From the NCBI GenBank assembly GCA_029204225.1, contig CM055108.1, forward strand, positions 9,050,601-9,114,600: 64,000 bases of DNA. The letters are read 5' to 3'. The notes beneath the pieces are model-generated. The model saw only the letters and a program-made list of their open reading frames with translations. It did not search any database and was not told the origin of the DNA. The stretch is from Diphasiastrum complanatum. Lineage: Eukaryota > Streptophyta > Lycopodiopsida > Lycopodiales > Lycopodiaceae. A program made the position numbers and the translations under genes. Positions 43,018 through 54,546 of this stretch are shown here, piece after piece (within the stretch, counting starts at the first letter, position 1; the number at the start of each line of letters is the position of its first letter).

Positions 43018-43320
43018 CTATTGTGATTCATAACTGACGTGATGGGTAGGTAGGATCTTAGCGTGTTGCTTTGGAAAGTCTTTGAAATTGTGTTTTCTTA
43101 CACAATCGGGACACTCAAGATGGTACTTGGTCTTCACTGGACAATCAACCATGAAGTGGCCAGTTTCACCACAGATGAAACATCTGGTGTGCAGTGGCCC
43201 TTGTATAACTGCATAGCCATCTTGTATGGCTAGTGGGTCTAGACTTTCTGATGGATAGTCAGGATAAGACAAGGCATTTCCAGATTGGGATGGGTGTTCT
43301 TCATATTGTTGATGCTGAAG
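43018..43320 (-). pseudogene. K3 gag C-terminal fragment
   Basis: It keeps CFICGETGHFMVDC and CPDCVRKHNFKDF, the second and third knuckles of family K gag, in one frame. The rest of gag is absent, replaced by copia D sequence from about 43321. Confidence 0.75.
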
Positions 43321-44129
43321 TAGTACCACATGATGGAATGCAAAGAGAAAGCCACACCAATGATAGATGGAGCCAAGATCACGAAACATGATTGTCCAAA
43401 AATGAAAGACGAAGAACAAAAGATGGCAGGTATACCCTACCAGAACTTAATCGGTAGTCTGATGTACTTGACAATATGTACCAGACTCGATCTAGGTTTC
43501 TCTGTTTACGCATTGAGCCAATTCTCTTCAAATCCTGGTATGGTACATTGGCAAATGGCCAAACGAATCCTACAGTATCTGTAGGGTACCCAGAATATTG
43601 GATTAATCTACAGAGCTAAAAATGAAGAAAAAAGGATTTGAGCTGCATCACTACAGTGATGTGAGCTGGGCGAGCTGCAAAGATGACTTTAAGTCCATTA
43701 CTGGAGGATGTACAATAGCATGTGGAGCTACAATCAACTAGATATGCAAAAAGCAAACCTTGGTAGCTCAATCCTCTTGCGAAGCTGAGTATGTTGTAGC
43801 CTCGAAAGTGGAGAATGAGGTAGTGTGGCTACAAATGATGTTGGAGGCAATCAGGATACCACAAGAAGGGCCAAGCATGATGATGATGGACTCTCAGAGT
43901 GCCATTTATCTGTCCCAAGATCTCGTCTTCCATTCCAAGACAAAGCACATACCTCTGAAGTACCATTACATTTGAGATTTAATCTCGAAAAGAGAGCTCT
44001 AGGTCCAGTATGTTAAATCAAAAAATATGATTGTAGATCTACTCACGAAACTGCTCGACAAGCCACTATTTGCCAAGCAAAGAAGGACAATTGGATTAAA
44101 CAAACAAAGCTACAAGATTAAAGAGGGAG
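43321..44129 (+). pseudogene. Copia D RT end and RNase H
   Basis: Begins in the RT thumb (MMECKEKATPMIDGA, then NLIGSLMYL and LGFSVYALSQFSSNPGM), shifts frame near 43580, then RNase H (LVAQSSCEAEYVVAS, HSKTKHIPLKYHYI, then a decayed TKLLDKPLF end). Closely related to F2 at 25246-25916. The polypurine run AAAGAGGGAG precedes the LTR at 44130. Confidence 0.82.
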
Positions 44130-44720
44130 TGTAAAACATGGTGAACTCCTGCAACTTTGTCACAGCATGAACAAGATACGAAAGTCGAATGAGAACAATT
44201 CGCGACAGTCAACGTCCCTTGACTCGAAGCGTAAACACAAGAATTATTCGTGGATCGTAAACACACCTCCAAGATCGCAAACTGCAAGGGGACACAAAAC
44301 GAAAAACTACGAAACAAACGAAGAAGAATCTTTTGTGCTACCAGCTAGCAGCTCAATGGGCTTCACGCCCAGCTAAAACGAATAGCAACGATGGAGACTA
44401 ACCAACTAGTTGATTAGCGTTAACTAGTTTTGTGATTCTACGTCTAGCTATCCCTGTAAGACTCCACACAGTAGAGATATAAACGATCCTCTCTGGATCA
44501 CAAAAATTATCTGAATACAGAGATCTGTAAGAGACAGAGAGGTAGTGAGTAGAGCCAAAAAAAAAATACTAGAAACTATAGCTGTGCATGAAAGTCTTCC
44601 AACGAGCAAAACACAACAAAAGAGCAGAGTGTCATTCTGCCAACAAGCGTGACACTGATGTTTTCGTTCTAAAAACTAAATTGATAATACAGTTGCTCTA
44701 TTTTTCGTGCTATCATTTGT
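44130..44720 (+). repeat. Copia D LTR 1 (right edge approximate)
   Basis: Begins TGTAAAACATGGTGAACTCC after the polypurine run and is collinear with D LTR 2 (45019-45578 plus 57395 onward). The join to leader-like sequence is placed near 44720 by the loss of LTR features, not by a clear CA end. Confidence 0.65.
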
Positions 44721-44878
44721 CTGTATTGCTAGAATAGAATGTATATTGTGATGTGTAGTCGTGTGTTTGGGATTTTGTAGACCACTTCCGTGCAAAAGAA
44801 AATTCAAAGACACAAAATGGTTTGCGAATAAGAAGAGAGAGAAGAAAAAAATGAAACACTCTCGCTTTTACGACAAAA
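44721..44878 (+). other. D leader remnant
   Basis: Non-coding; matches 57500-57620 (TAGTCGTGTGT, then CATACAAAAGAAAATTCAAA-type strings). It ends abruptly at RNase H sequence at 44879. Confidence 0.55.
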
Positions 44879-45018
44879 AGGAGAGCTCCAGGTCCAGTAT
44901 ATAAAATCTGAAGACATAATTGTAGATCTACTCACGAAGCCGCTCAACAAGCCACTCTTCACCAAGCAAAGAAAGACAATTGGATTAAATATGCAAAGTT
45001 GCAAGGTTCAAGAGAGAG
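44879..45018 (+). pseudogene. Second copia D RNase H end
   Basis: Short repeat of the RNase H C-terminus (VQYIKSEDIIVDLLTKPL, then FTKQRKTIGL) and polypurine run just before D LTR 2. Since it follows D LTR 1 and leader directly, almost the whole interior between two D LTRs is deleted. Confidence 0.75.
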
Positions 45019-45578
45019 TGTCAGAAATGGTGAACTCCTACAACTTTGTCGCGACGTGAAAGTCAACGTGCCTTGACTCGAAGGTCAAACGATTTGCGAA
45101 GATTAAAAAATTCGCAAAAGTCAACGGGTGTCCAGGACAAATGAGGGATGAATGATTTGCAAACCATTTGCAAAAATCAAATATGCCTCCAGGACTGCAA
45201 AAATTGCAAAGCAACGGAAAACGAAAAGAAACAAAAAAAAAAACAAAAGGTAATCTTTTGCGTTGCCAACTGGCAGGTCAACGGTCTTGGAGTCTTAAAC
45301 TTCACACCCAGCTGAAATGGGTAGCAAGAACATAGAGTAACTGATTAGTTGATTAGCGTTAACTACTCTTGTAATTCTCTGTTTAGCTCTCTTGTAAACA
45401 CCACACAGTGGAGACATAAACTATTTTTCTGGATCAAAATAGATATAATGAGACAAAGAGTGTGCGAGAGTAGAGCAGAAAAGAAAAAGAAGAGAAACGA
45501 AAACAATTGTGCATGAAAGTTTGCCAACAAGCAGAACATAGCAAAAATAGTAGAGCGTCAGGCCGTCAACAAATGAGA
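45019..45578 (+). repeat. Copia D LTR 2, 5' part (interrupted by copia C)
   Basis: Begins TGTCAGAAATGGTGAACTCC and runs to 45578, where copia C starts. D LTR 1 is continuous over the same place, and the D sequence resumes at 57395 (CACTGACCATCTCG). Confidence 0.75.
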
Positions 45579-46932
45579 TGTTAGAATTAAGCAATTTTTG
45601 TTAAAAATTCACAATTCTAGCTTGACTAGTTTTGGTCATGTGACTTGTAAATAGTTAGATGGTCATGATGTGGCTTGTCACACGTGCCAAATAGCATAGG
45701 ATTCCATTCATAAGGATGTTCTCAAGTAGACCTAAGTGTTAGAACCTTTGGAATGAGTCCAAATTATGCTTAGATACAAGGGAGAAAAAATAGGAGCTAT
45801 TTTTGGTAATTTTTGCATTGTTGAGGGATCTCCAAGATTCCAACCCTAACTTGGTAGGGATGAAAGATCCACCAAAATTAGAATTAGGGATAGGTTTAGG
45901 ACTACTCATACCTGCCCAAAACCGTGATGGATCATGTATATATAGGTGATGATATCTCACCAAAATCAATCAAGCAATTTCATGTTTTTTCTCTCATAAT
46001 GGTGCAATTGCTCTCTATGTTCATAATTGTTTGAGTACTTGTGATTACTAATGATTATAGGATTGAATGTAGGTCTGGTGTACAGTACTCAGACTGTGGG
46101 AGGCCGTACTTTCACACGTGTGAAGCCTTCTTCAAGGATTTGGGCCATTTAGTGAAATTCAAGCATAGATTTTTGATGGATTTTGATGGTTCAACTTGTG
46201 CTAATCTTATGAAATCATAATCTATTGTTTTCCTCATCATTTCAAGTGTTTTAGGATCCTTATTTGCTGTAATTTTTACAATTTTCACATGGTTTTTGAT
46301 GTATTTTGACATCTATGTGGATCCACACGTGTGAGGACTTGTCCACACATGTGAAATGACACTTGTAATATTCAGATCCATTTTGATCAGCTTTCATTTG
46401 AGTCTAATATGACATCTCCTAAATTATAGGAGTTAGGTCCTAGATTGTAAGAATCTAGAAGGTCAACACAAACCACCAATGGATGATGTGGCAAACTTGA
46501 TAGATCTTATCCAAAGTGGATATGGAAGAGTACAATGAGCTGTCCCGCATGTGCTGGATGCAGCTTAGAGAGAGAGTATTGTGATTTTGTACTTGATCCA
46601 TGATGGATCCATTATTGAGAAAATGATGTGAAATCTTGGTTTGTGAAGCAATCTTTGTGTTTTGACTCTCTTAAGCACTTTCTTTGTGAATGAATGCTTA
46701 GTAAATGATAAGTAAACTATTTCTCTATTATCAGGCCGTACAGTTGCTGTACTTCACACGTGTGAAGCCATGGATCATCATTTTTTATTGTTCTTGCTTG
46801 GAATCACAAAGATTGTCAAGTAGAAGCTAGATTTGGAAGCTAGTCTTGATATAGATCAAGATCCCAAGCTACCAATCACTCTTTGTGATCATTTGTAGAT
46901 CAATTTCAGTCCTTAAACTTTGAAATTTGACA
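45579..46932 (+). repeat. 5' LTR of copia C (667 bp without the inserted solo LTR)
   Basis: Starts TGTTAGAATTAAGC, ends GAAATTTGACA flush with the primer-binding site. Bases 45599-46280 are a foreign solo LTR. Carries TTCACACGTGTGAA at 46753-46766 and a related palindrome near 46323. The last 95 bp match 57300-57394. Confidence 0.8.
45599..46280 (+). repeat. Solo LTR of copia family B
   Basis: 682 bp, the same length as the other B LTRs, flanked by a perfect ATTTT duplication (45594-45598 and 46281-46285). No internal element sequence. This is the typical outcome of LTR-LTR recombination that removed a full element. Confidence 0.95.
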
Positions 46933-46944
46933 TGGTATCAGAGC
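46933..46944 (+). other. Primer-binding site of copia C
   Basis: TGGTATCAGAGC, flush with the LTR end. Confidence 0.92.
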
Positions 46945-47088
46945 CAAGTCAAAGAGCTTAGTTGATGATCCAAAAATCTTCATTTTGGTGAAAGCATTGG
47001 TGCTAGATTCATTTTGAAGGAGGGCGACCTTTTCTAATAGTTTACTTGTAATGTTGAGGTTCAGATTAGTGTGGAAAGCTCAGATGTA

Positions 47089-47108
47089 CCTCTCACACGT
47101 GTGAGAGG
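47089..47108 (+). promoter_or_regulatory. 20-bp perfect palindrome in copia C leader
   Basis: CCTCTCACACGTGTGAGAGG is fully self-complementary, with a CACGTG core. It extends the shorter palindrome found in the LTRs and lies about 145 bp after the primer-binding site. A role as transcription factor site or RNA hairpin is inference. Confidence 0.6.
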
Positions 47109-47552
47109 CTGCTAGTTGTACTTTCACCAAAACTTTGTCTTTTTTTCAATATTTGAGCTTCAAACAAGTTGTGTAGAGTGAAACTAGTGATGTGCTTATG
47201 AAAAACCATTGTTTCCTTCATAGATTTGATGAGTAAATGGTGCTAGAAGCTTATTAAACCTACAAATCCTTGAAAAGAGTTTGAGGCTTATGTTATTTAG
47301 TTCAAGAGTGAAACTAAAACCATTCTAAACACCATTGGAAGGCATTGGCACTTCCAAGAGTCAAATCCAAGCTTCTAAGTGAATAGATTGTGTAGAATAC
47401 TTTTTTCCAAATCTTTTTGAGTTCAAGATCATTATAGATCTTGCCTTTTGGGTCTAGTGAGATTCAAAAGAGTAGCATTTTAGCTAAATTCTGAGAAAGA
47501 AAGAAGGGAGAGCCTTTGAATAGTACATTTGTTGTACTTGTTACTAGATAGA

Positions 47553-48388
47553 ATGGGTTCAATTGGAGCCTATTTTCTTGAGGCTAGTGAAAGGCTAAAT
47601 TCTAATAATTATTCAACTTGGAAATTAAGCATGGAGTCACTACTTGTGCTCCAAGATATGTTTGATCTTGTCATAGGTGAGGAAGAAGAACCTCTAGGAG
47701 GGCAAGATCAAGTGAGGTACCAAAAGAGATCTAGACTAGCATTACATTGCTTGAAAATGAATCTTAGTAATGAACTTCTAAAGGAAGTGGCATCTTGTAC
47801 CTCGGCCAAGGAGGCATGGAACTACCTTAAAGGAATTTATGAATCCAAAAATACCTCTAGAGTGCTTATGATTAGAAACAAAGTTCTTCAAAGCATTAGA
47901 GGGAGTGATGAGAGTGCTCAAGAGTATGTCTTGAGAATAAAATCTCTCAACAAATAACTTTCCATCATTAGTAAGGGTATTCTTGATGATGAACTTGTTC
48001 AAATCATTTTGAATGATCTTGGAGATGAGTTCTCCAATCTTGTACAAAGCTTTGCTATTCAAGATGCACTACCTTCCATTGACAAGCTCCATAGTGTGCT
48101 TGTGGCCGAGGAGAGTAGGATCCTTTATGTCAAGCAAATTATTGGATCCTTGAAGTTGCATGATGGTGATGAGAAGGCCAACTTCTCAAGCAAGGGAAAG
48201 GCAAAGTCAAAGAAGAAGATCCAACACAAGGAGACCAAGAGTGATGATCAACCATCAAGCTCCAAAGATGGAAAGAAGAACAAAGCCAAACTCAAGTGCT
48301 TCTTTTGTGGAAAGAAGGGGCACTTTTCATTCGAGTGTTTCAAGAAGAAGAATGCACAAGGAGAGAGCAAACAAGGCAACCTCACCCT
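47553..48388 (+). pseudogene. Copia C gag (single nonsense codon, then split by copia B)
   Basis: Start at 47553 (MGSIGAYFLEASERL). The frame is open except for a TAA at 47955-47957. It covers the YSTWKLSMESLL block, gag core, a basic Lys/Ser linker and the knuckle CFFCGKKGHFSFEC (48298-48339), and is cut at 48388 by element B; the same frame resumes at 54547 after the ACCCT duplication. Confidence 0.88.
48384..48388. repeat. Target-site duplication of copia B, left
   Basis: ACCCT, repeated at 54547-54551. Confidence 0.93.
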
Positions 48389-49070
48389 TGTTAAAAATTC
48401 ACAATTCTAGCTTGACTAGTTTTGGTCATATGACTTGTAAATAGTTAGATGGTCATGATGTGGCTTGTCACACGTGCCAAATAGCATAGGATTCCATTCA
48501 TAAGGATGTTCTCAAGTAGACCTAAGTGTTAGAACCTTTGGAATGAGTCCAAATTATGCTTAGATACAAGGGAGAAAAAATAGGAGCTATTTTTGGTAAT
48601 TTTTGCATTGTTGAGGGATCTCCAATATTCCAACCTTAACCTGGTAGGGATGAAAGGTCCACCAAAATTAGCATTAGGGATAGGTTTAGGGCTACTCATA
48701 CCTGCCCAAAACCGTGATGGATCATGTATATATAGGTGATGATAACTCACCAAAATCAATCAAGCAATTTCATGTTTTTTCTCTCATAATGGTGCAATTG
48801 CTCTCTATGTTCATAATTGTTTGAGTACTTGTGATTACTAATGATTATAGGATTGAATGTAGGTCTGGTGTACAGTACTCATACTGTGGGAGGCCGTACT
48901 TTCACATGTGTGAAGCCTTCTTCAAGGATTTGGGCCATTTAGTGAGGTTCAAGCATAGATTTTTGATAAATTTTGATGGTTCAACTTGTGCTAATCTTAT
49001 GAAATCATAATCTATTGTTTCCCTCATCATTTCAAGTGTTTTAGGATCCTTATTTGCTGTAATTTTTACA
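48389..49070 (+). repeat. 5' LTR of copia B
   Basis: TGTTAAAAATTC to TTTTTACA, 682 bp. Its version of the shared palindrome has CATGTG (48901-48914) in place of CACGTG. Confidence 0.95.
48727..48734 (+). promoter_or_regulatory. Probable TATA box of the B LTR
   Basis: TATATATA in the context CATGTATATATAGG, kept in all four B LTRs of the window. Confidence 0.55.
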
Positions 49071-49082
49071 TGGTATCAGAGC
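49071..49082 (+). other. Primer-binding site of copia B
   Basis: TGGTATCAGAGC flush with the LTR. Confidence 0.94.
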
Positions 49083-49881
49083 CTAAAGGCTGAAATGAGC
49101 TAAATCCTTGGTTTTCATTCAATTTGATCACAATTTTTGATCTAAATCTTGTGTAGATTGGATCTTAGCATCTAGTATTGATTCTAGAACTCAAAGTGAG
49201 TCAAATACATTGGAGATTGGTGTTGTGTGACTTCATTTGCAGGTGTTTAGGTGTCTAAAACCAGAGGCAAAGTTGAATTCAATTCACATTACCAAGATAG
49301 CAAGTTTTGCTTGCTCCAAGCATTGATTTCTAGGCGAGTTTTGGAGGTGATTTCATAGAGGAGGCTTTCTAGCATTCAAGGAGAGGGAAGATCAGAGTTT
49401 TGGGGACTCTTAAAGGCTGTTCTAAGGTGTAGTAGACACCTCCTAAAGTGATTTAGGTTCAGTCCAACCATTGCTTGACTTATGCACCAAATTAGATCAA
49501 TTTTTCCTAAATTTTGATCATTTTTTGCTTGTGATTGGATAGTAGATTGTGTTGCATCCTCATTAAGTTCCATTTAGATCTTTTACAAGTGATTTTGGAA
49601 GTATATTAGGTTGCTGAAATTCACTCTTGATCAGATCATTTGGAAGCTTTAATGTTCTTTATAGAAAGAGGGGCAATTCTACTAGTATTGTCTACTTCAA
49701 TCAAGCAAGTGCATTGTTTCTAGTATTCTATGATTTGATTTTGTTAGAGATCATTCTTAGATCTTTATAGGTAGTCTATTACTGATCTTTTCAGGTCCCT
49801 AAGAAGTGGGATAAGGTAGACCTTCAATCAAATCAATAGAAGTAACCTTCATTTGTGTCAAGTCCTTGATTAGGAGACTAG
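49083..49881 (+). other. Leader of copia B
   Basis: About 800 bp with no convincing gene. The same length in the second copy (63138-63936), with scattered substitutions. Confidence 0.7.
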
Positions 49882-52800
49882 ATGGCATCTATAAATGCAT
49901 ATCTTTTGGATACTAATGAAAGGCTCAACAAAACTAACTATTCCATATGGAAAGTTAGAATGGAATCTATCATGATCATGCAAGATCTGATGGAAATTGT
50001 AAATGGTAAGGAGGGTGAACCTATTCATCCTCAAGAAAAAGCCAAATACATCAAGAGGTGCAATGTTGCACTACATTGCATAAAAATGAATGTTGCAAAT
50101 GAACTCTTAAGAGAGGTAGGAGATTGCACTTCAGCTCAAGATGCTTGGGAGACTTTGCAAAAGGTCTATGAATCCAAGAACCAAACTAGAATGTTAGCTT
50201 TGAAGAATCAAATCTATAGAAGCTATCAAAAGAAAGGAGAGAGTGCACATACTTTTGTCCTAAGAGTAAAGGAATTGAACAAAGAGCTAGCCTTTATAGG
50301 TGACCCTATCAAGGATGAAGAGCTTGTTCAACTCATATTGAATGGACTAAGCTTTGAATTTGACAATTTGGTTCAGGGATATGCAATTATGGGTAAGCTA
50401 CCCATACTTGAAGAACTCCAAGGCACACTCATGGCCGAGGAATCAAGAAGGAGCCAAATGCAAGAGAGGATGGATAGGCTTTCCATCCAAGGTGGAGATG
50501 ACCAAGCTCTCTTCACCAAAGGCAAAGGCAAGTCCAAAGGCAAAGGATAAACATTCAAGAAGTCTACAAAGCTTGAGGATCAAGAAGGACCCCCAAAGGC
50601 ATCTCCATCAACCACCAAAGTCAAGAAGGACAAATCAAAGGTGAAGTGCTACTATTGTAGCAAGATGGGGCATTATGTCTCGGAATGCTTCAAGAGGAAG
50701 CAAGATCAAAGCCAAGCCAACATGAGCAAAGAGGAGGAGGAGGAGAGTTCACATGAGGACTCTCTCATGATGTTCATATTTTCTTCAACAAGCTTCAAAG
50801 GAGAAGATCCTTGGTGGATTGACTCGGGTGCTAGTTCACACATGACTAGTAAAAGGGAGTTTTTCTCTTCTCTCTTATCTTATGATGGACCTATAAAGTC
50901 TATGTATACAGCAAATGATGAAGCTTGTAAGATTGAAGGAGTTGGTAGCATTCCCCTTTGTTTAGGATCTTCCAAAAAGATCAACATATAAGGTGTTTTG
51001 TACATTCCTACAATAACAAAGAATCTACTAAGTGTTGGCCAAATGGTAGACAATGGTTTCAATGTTGACTTTGCTTCAAATGAATGTTTCATCAAGAAGA
51101 AGGGTAAGATAGTGGCTAAGGGCACTAGACTTGGCAAACTTTATAAGCTGGATGCATTTGTGGATACTAATGTTGTCATGTTGGCCGAGAAGAGCAAGAT
51201 ATCTACCTTTACTTTATGGCACAAAAGACTTGGACATGTCAACTCGGGTTCCATGGAGGCTATGATCAAGGAGGAGTATGCTTTAGGCCTACCAAGGTCT
51301 ATTGGGAAGGAAGACAAGGTTTGTGAAGCTTGTGCCTTATCCAAGGCACATAAGAAGGTGTTTCCTAACTCCATCACAAAGTCATCTCATCCTCTTGAAC
51401 TCATACACTCGGATGTGCACATTGCTAGCACCAAATCTAATGGAGGTTCATCCATGTTTTTAACCTTCATTGATGACTACTCAAGATATTGTTGGGTGTT
51501 CTTACTTTCCTTCAAGTCTCAAGTATTTGATACTTTTGTAAAGTTCAAGTTGTTTGTGGAAAAGCATCATAATCATAGCATCAAGATTCTTAGAAGTGAC
51601 AATGGTGGAGAATTCATCTCCAATGAGTTCAAGGCCTTTTGTGAGGAGGAAGGGATCAAGAAAGGGACTTCTTGTCCTTACACTCCTCAACAAAATGGAG
51701 TTGCTGAAAGAAGGAATAGAACATTATGTGAATGTTCTAAGGCTTTAAGATTAGATGCTTGTTTGCCCAAATCCTTTTGGGGTGAGTCTCTTGTATGTGC
51801 AAACTACTTGATGAATAGGGTGTCTTGCAAAGCAATTGAAGGCAAAACTCCTTGTGAGATGTTGTATGGAAAGAAACCCAATCTTAATCACTTGAAAGTT
51901 TTTGGGTGTATATGTTATGTGCATGTGCCATTGGAAACAAGGACCAAGGAGGATCCATCTTTCACAAGAGGGATCATGCTTGGATATGCAAGCTCAAGCA
52001 AGGGCTACAAAGTCTATCTCCCATCCTTGAACAAATTTGTTGTTTCAAGGGATGTCATCTTTGATGAACATCATATGCATATGCTTGAAGAAGGCTCAAG
52101 TGCTCCAACAATCAAGAAGAAGATGGCCGAGGAGCAAGATCTTGGTTTTGAGGAGGAGCTCATGGAGGAGCAAGCACCAAACCCACCTATCACACCAAGG
52201 AGATCTTCAAGGGCAAAAGTGGAGCCATCAAGGCTCACATATCAAGGCAAAGGACAGCAAGTTGAGGGTATCTCATCCACTTCTTATGCTTTATCTAGTT
52301 TTGAAGAACCGTCTAATGTTGAAGATGCATTGAACTCCAAAGAATGGTATAAAGCTATGTTGGATGAGTATGATGCCTTGATTGAGAATGAAACTTGGTT
52401 GCTTGTTGAGAGACCTCAAAGGAATGTAATAGGATGCAAGTGGGTCTTCAAGCTTAAGTTGAATGCAAATGGGAGTGTTAACAAACATAAAGCAAGATTA
52501 GTTGCAAAAGGTTATGCTCAAGAGAGAGGGATAGACTATGAGGAAAATTTTGCACCCGTGGCCAAGATGGTCACAATAAGACTAATCATTGCACTTGCAT
52601 CACATTTTGGATGGATTCTATGTCAAATGGATGTCTCTAATGCTTTCTTGAATGGTTTTTTGGAAGAGGATATCTATATGGAGCAGCCACAAGGGTTCAT
52701 CAAGCATGGAATGGAGAACAAAGTATGCCATCTCCAAAGAAGCATCTATGGCTTGAAGCAAGCCTCGAGATCTTGGAATTCAAGACTACATTGCTATCTT

Positions 52801-53850
52801 ATTTCACTTTCTTTTGTTCAAAGTGAATATGATCCTACTCTTTACATTAAGTTTGATGATGTTGGTATTGTACTTTTACTCATTTATGTAGATGACATCA
52901 TCATTAGTGGAAATAGTGTTGATGGTATTGAAAAAATCAAGATAGATCTATCCTTAGAGTTCAAGATGGTAGATCTAGGGTGTCTTCACTTCATCTTAGG
53001 CATAGAAGTACTTAGAGGGTCTAATTTTATCTTTATAAGTCAAGTAAACTATGCTCAAAGTCTTTTGAAGAAGTTTAAGATGGAAGTATGCAAAAGTGTT
53101 GATACACCAATGGAGCAAGATGTAAAAGTGCCAAATGAAGATGATGAAAGATCCTTCATGGACATCACTTTGTTTAGGCAACTTATAGGTTCCTTAATGT
53201 GGATCACTATAACTAGACCAGATCTTAGCTTTAGTGTATGTAGGTTGAGCCAATCCATGCAAAAGCCATTGAATATCCATTGGAAAAAGGCTAAGAGGAT
53301 TCTAAGATACATCTCGGGTACATTGGATTTTGGGATTCTATATAGAGGAGATGTGATTAACCTTCATGCATTTAGTGATTCAGATTTTGCAGGGGACAAG
53401 AGGGATAGGAAATCAACAAGTGCCTATTCAACTTTCATAGGAGAAGGTGTGGTTTCATGGCTTTCAAAAAAGCAAGAAACTATATCTCTATCTTCAGCCG
53501 AGGCCGAGTACAAAGCTTTGACAACCACTACAAAGGAGGTACTTTGGATCAAGAGATTATTGGTGGAACTAAAGATCATGGATTCAGAGGAGGCACCAAT
53601 CATCTACAATGACAATATATCAGCCCAACACCTTGCATCTAACCCAATCTTCCATGCAAGATCTAAGCACATTGAGATATGCCATCACTTTGTGAGAGAA
53701 ATGGTGCAAGCCAAGGAGATTGCTTTGGAGCATGTTCCAAGCAATGAATGTGTAGCTGATCTACTTACTAAACCACTTCAAAAGACACCTTTTATGAAGT
53801 TCAGATCATCACTTGGAGTGATTAGTAAAGCAATGATTGAACCAAGCTAG
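49882..53850 (+). pseudogene. Copia B gag-pol polyprotein with two nonsense codons
   Basis: One frame from ATG 49882 (MASINAYLLDTNERL) to TAG 53848-53850, interrupted only by TAA at 50548-50550 (gag linker) and TAA at 50989-50991 (after protease). Gag core, knuckle CYYCSKMGHYVSEC (50647-50688), protease WWIDSGASSHMT (~50820), pre-integrase LWHKRLGHVN, integrase with LIHSDVH, RSDNGGEF and QQNGVAERRN, RT with YVDD at 52885-52896, and RNase H with DSDFAGD and SLSSAEAEYKAL are all intact. The 950-residue stretch from 50998 is fully open. No internal ribosome entry or other downstream start is evident, so a pol product is doubtful. Confidence 0.92.
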
Positions 53851-53864
53851 ATAGTGAGGAGGAG
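53851..53864 (+). other. Polypurine tract region of copia B
   Basis: ATAGTGAGGAGGAG directly before the 3' LTR; the run GAGGAGGAG is the likely primer. Confidence 0.82.
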
Positions 53865-54546
53865 TGTTAAAAATTCACAATTCTAGCTTGACTAGTTTTG
53901 GTCATATGACTTGTAAATAGTTAGATGGTCATGATGTGGCTTGTCACACGTGCCAAATAGCATAGGATTCCATTCATAAGGATGTTCTCAAGTAGACCTA
54001 AGTGTTAGAACCTTTGGAATGAGTCCAAATTATGCTTAGATACAAGGGAGAAAAAATAGGAGCTATTTTTGGTAATTTTTGCATTGTTGAGGGATCTCCA
54101 ATATTCCAACCCTAACCTGATAGGGATGAAAGATCCACCAAAATTAGCATTAGGGATAGGTTTAGGGCTACTCATACCTGCCCAAAACCGTGATGGATCA
54201 TGTATATATAGGCGATGATAACTCACCAAAATCAATCAAGCAATTTCATGTTTTTTCTCTCATAATGGTGCAATTGCTCTCTATGTTCATAATTGTTTGA
54301 GTACTTGTGATTACTAATGATTATAGGATTGAATGTAGGTCTGGTGTACGGTACTCAGACTGTGGGAGGCCGTACTTTCACACGTGTGAAGCCTTCTTCA
54401 AGGATTTGGGCCATTTAGTGAGGTTCAAGCATAGATTTTTGATGGATTTTGATGGTTCAACTTGTGCTAATCTTATGAAATCATAATCTATTGTTTCCCT
54501 CATCATTTCAAATGTTTTAGGATCCTTATTTGCTGTAATTTTTACA
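53865..54546 (+). repeat. 3' LTR of copia B
   Basis: 682 bp. Carries TTCACACGTGTGAA at 54377-54390. It differs from the 62444 LTR at one seen position but from its own 5' LTR at about ten. Confidence 0.95.

Larger units (their letters stand above)
34084..43320 (-). mobile_element. Family K, copy K3, interrupted by copia A
   Basis: 34269-35944 and 42377-43320 are collinear with K2 at 28984-30605 and 30595-31530. The two halves are separated by copia A with its AAAAT duplication. The 3' coding region, spacer and last two gag knuckles are present. K3 ends at about 43320 inside gag, against copia D. Confidence 0.8.
48389..54546 (+). mobile_element. Complete copia element B inside copia C gag
   Basis: 6158 bp with two 682-bp LTRs, a primer-binding site, an 811-bp leader, a polyprotein gene broken only by two in-frame TAA codons, a polypurine tract, and a perfect ACCCT target duplication. 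LTRs differ at about ten positions, and the 3' LTR is closer to the LTR of the copy at 62444. Probably moved within recent evolutionary time and has since lost its open frame. Confidence 0.95.
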
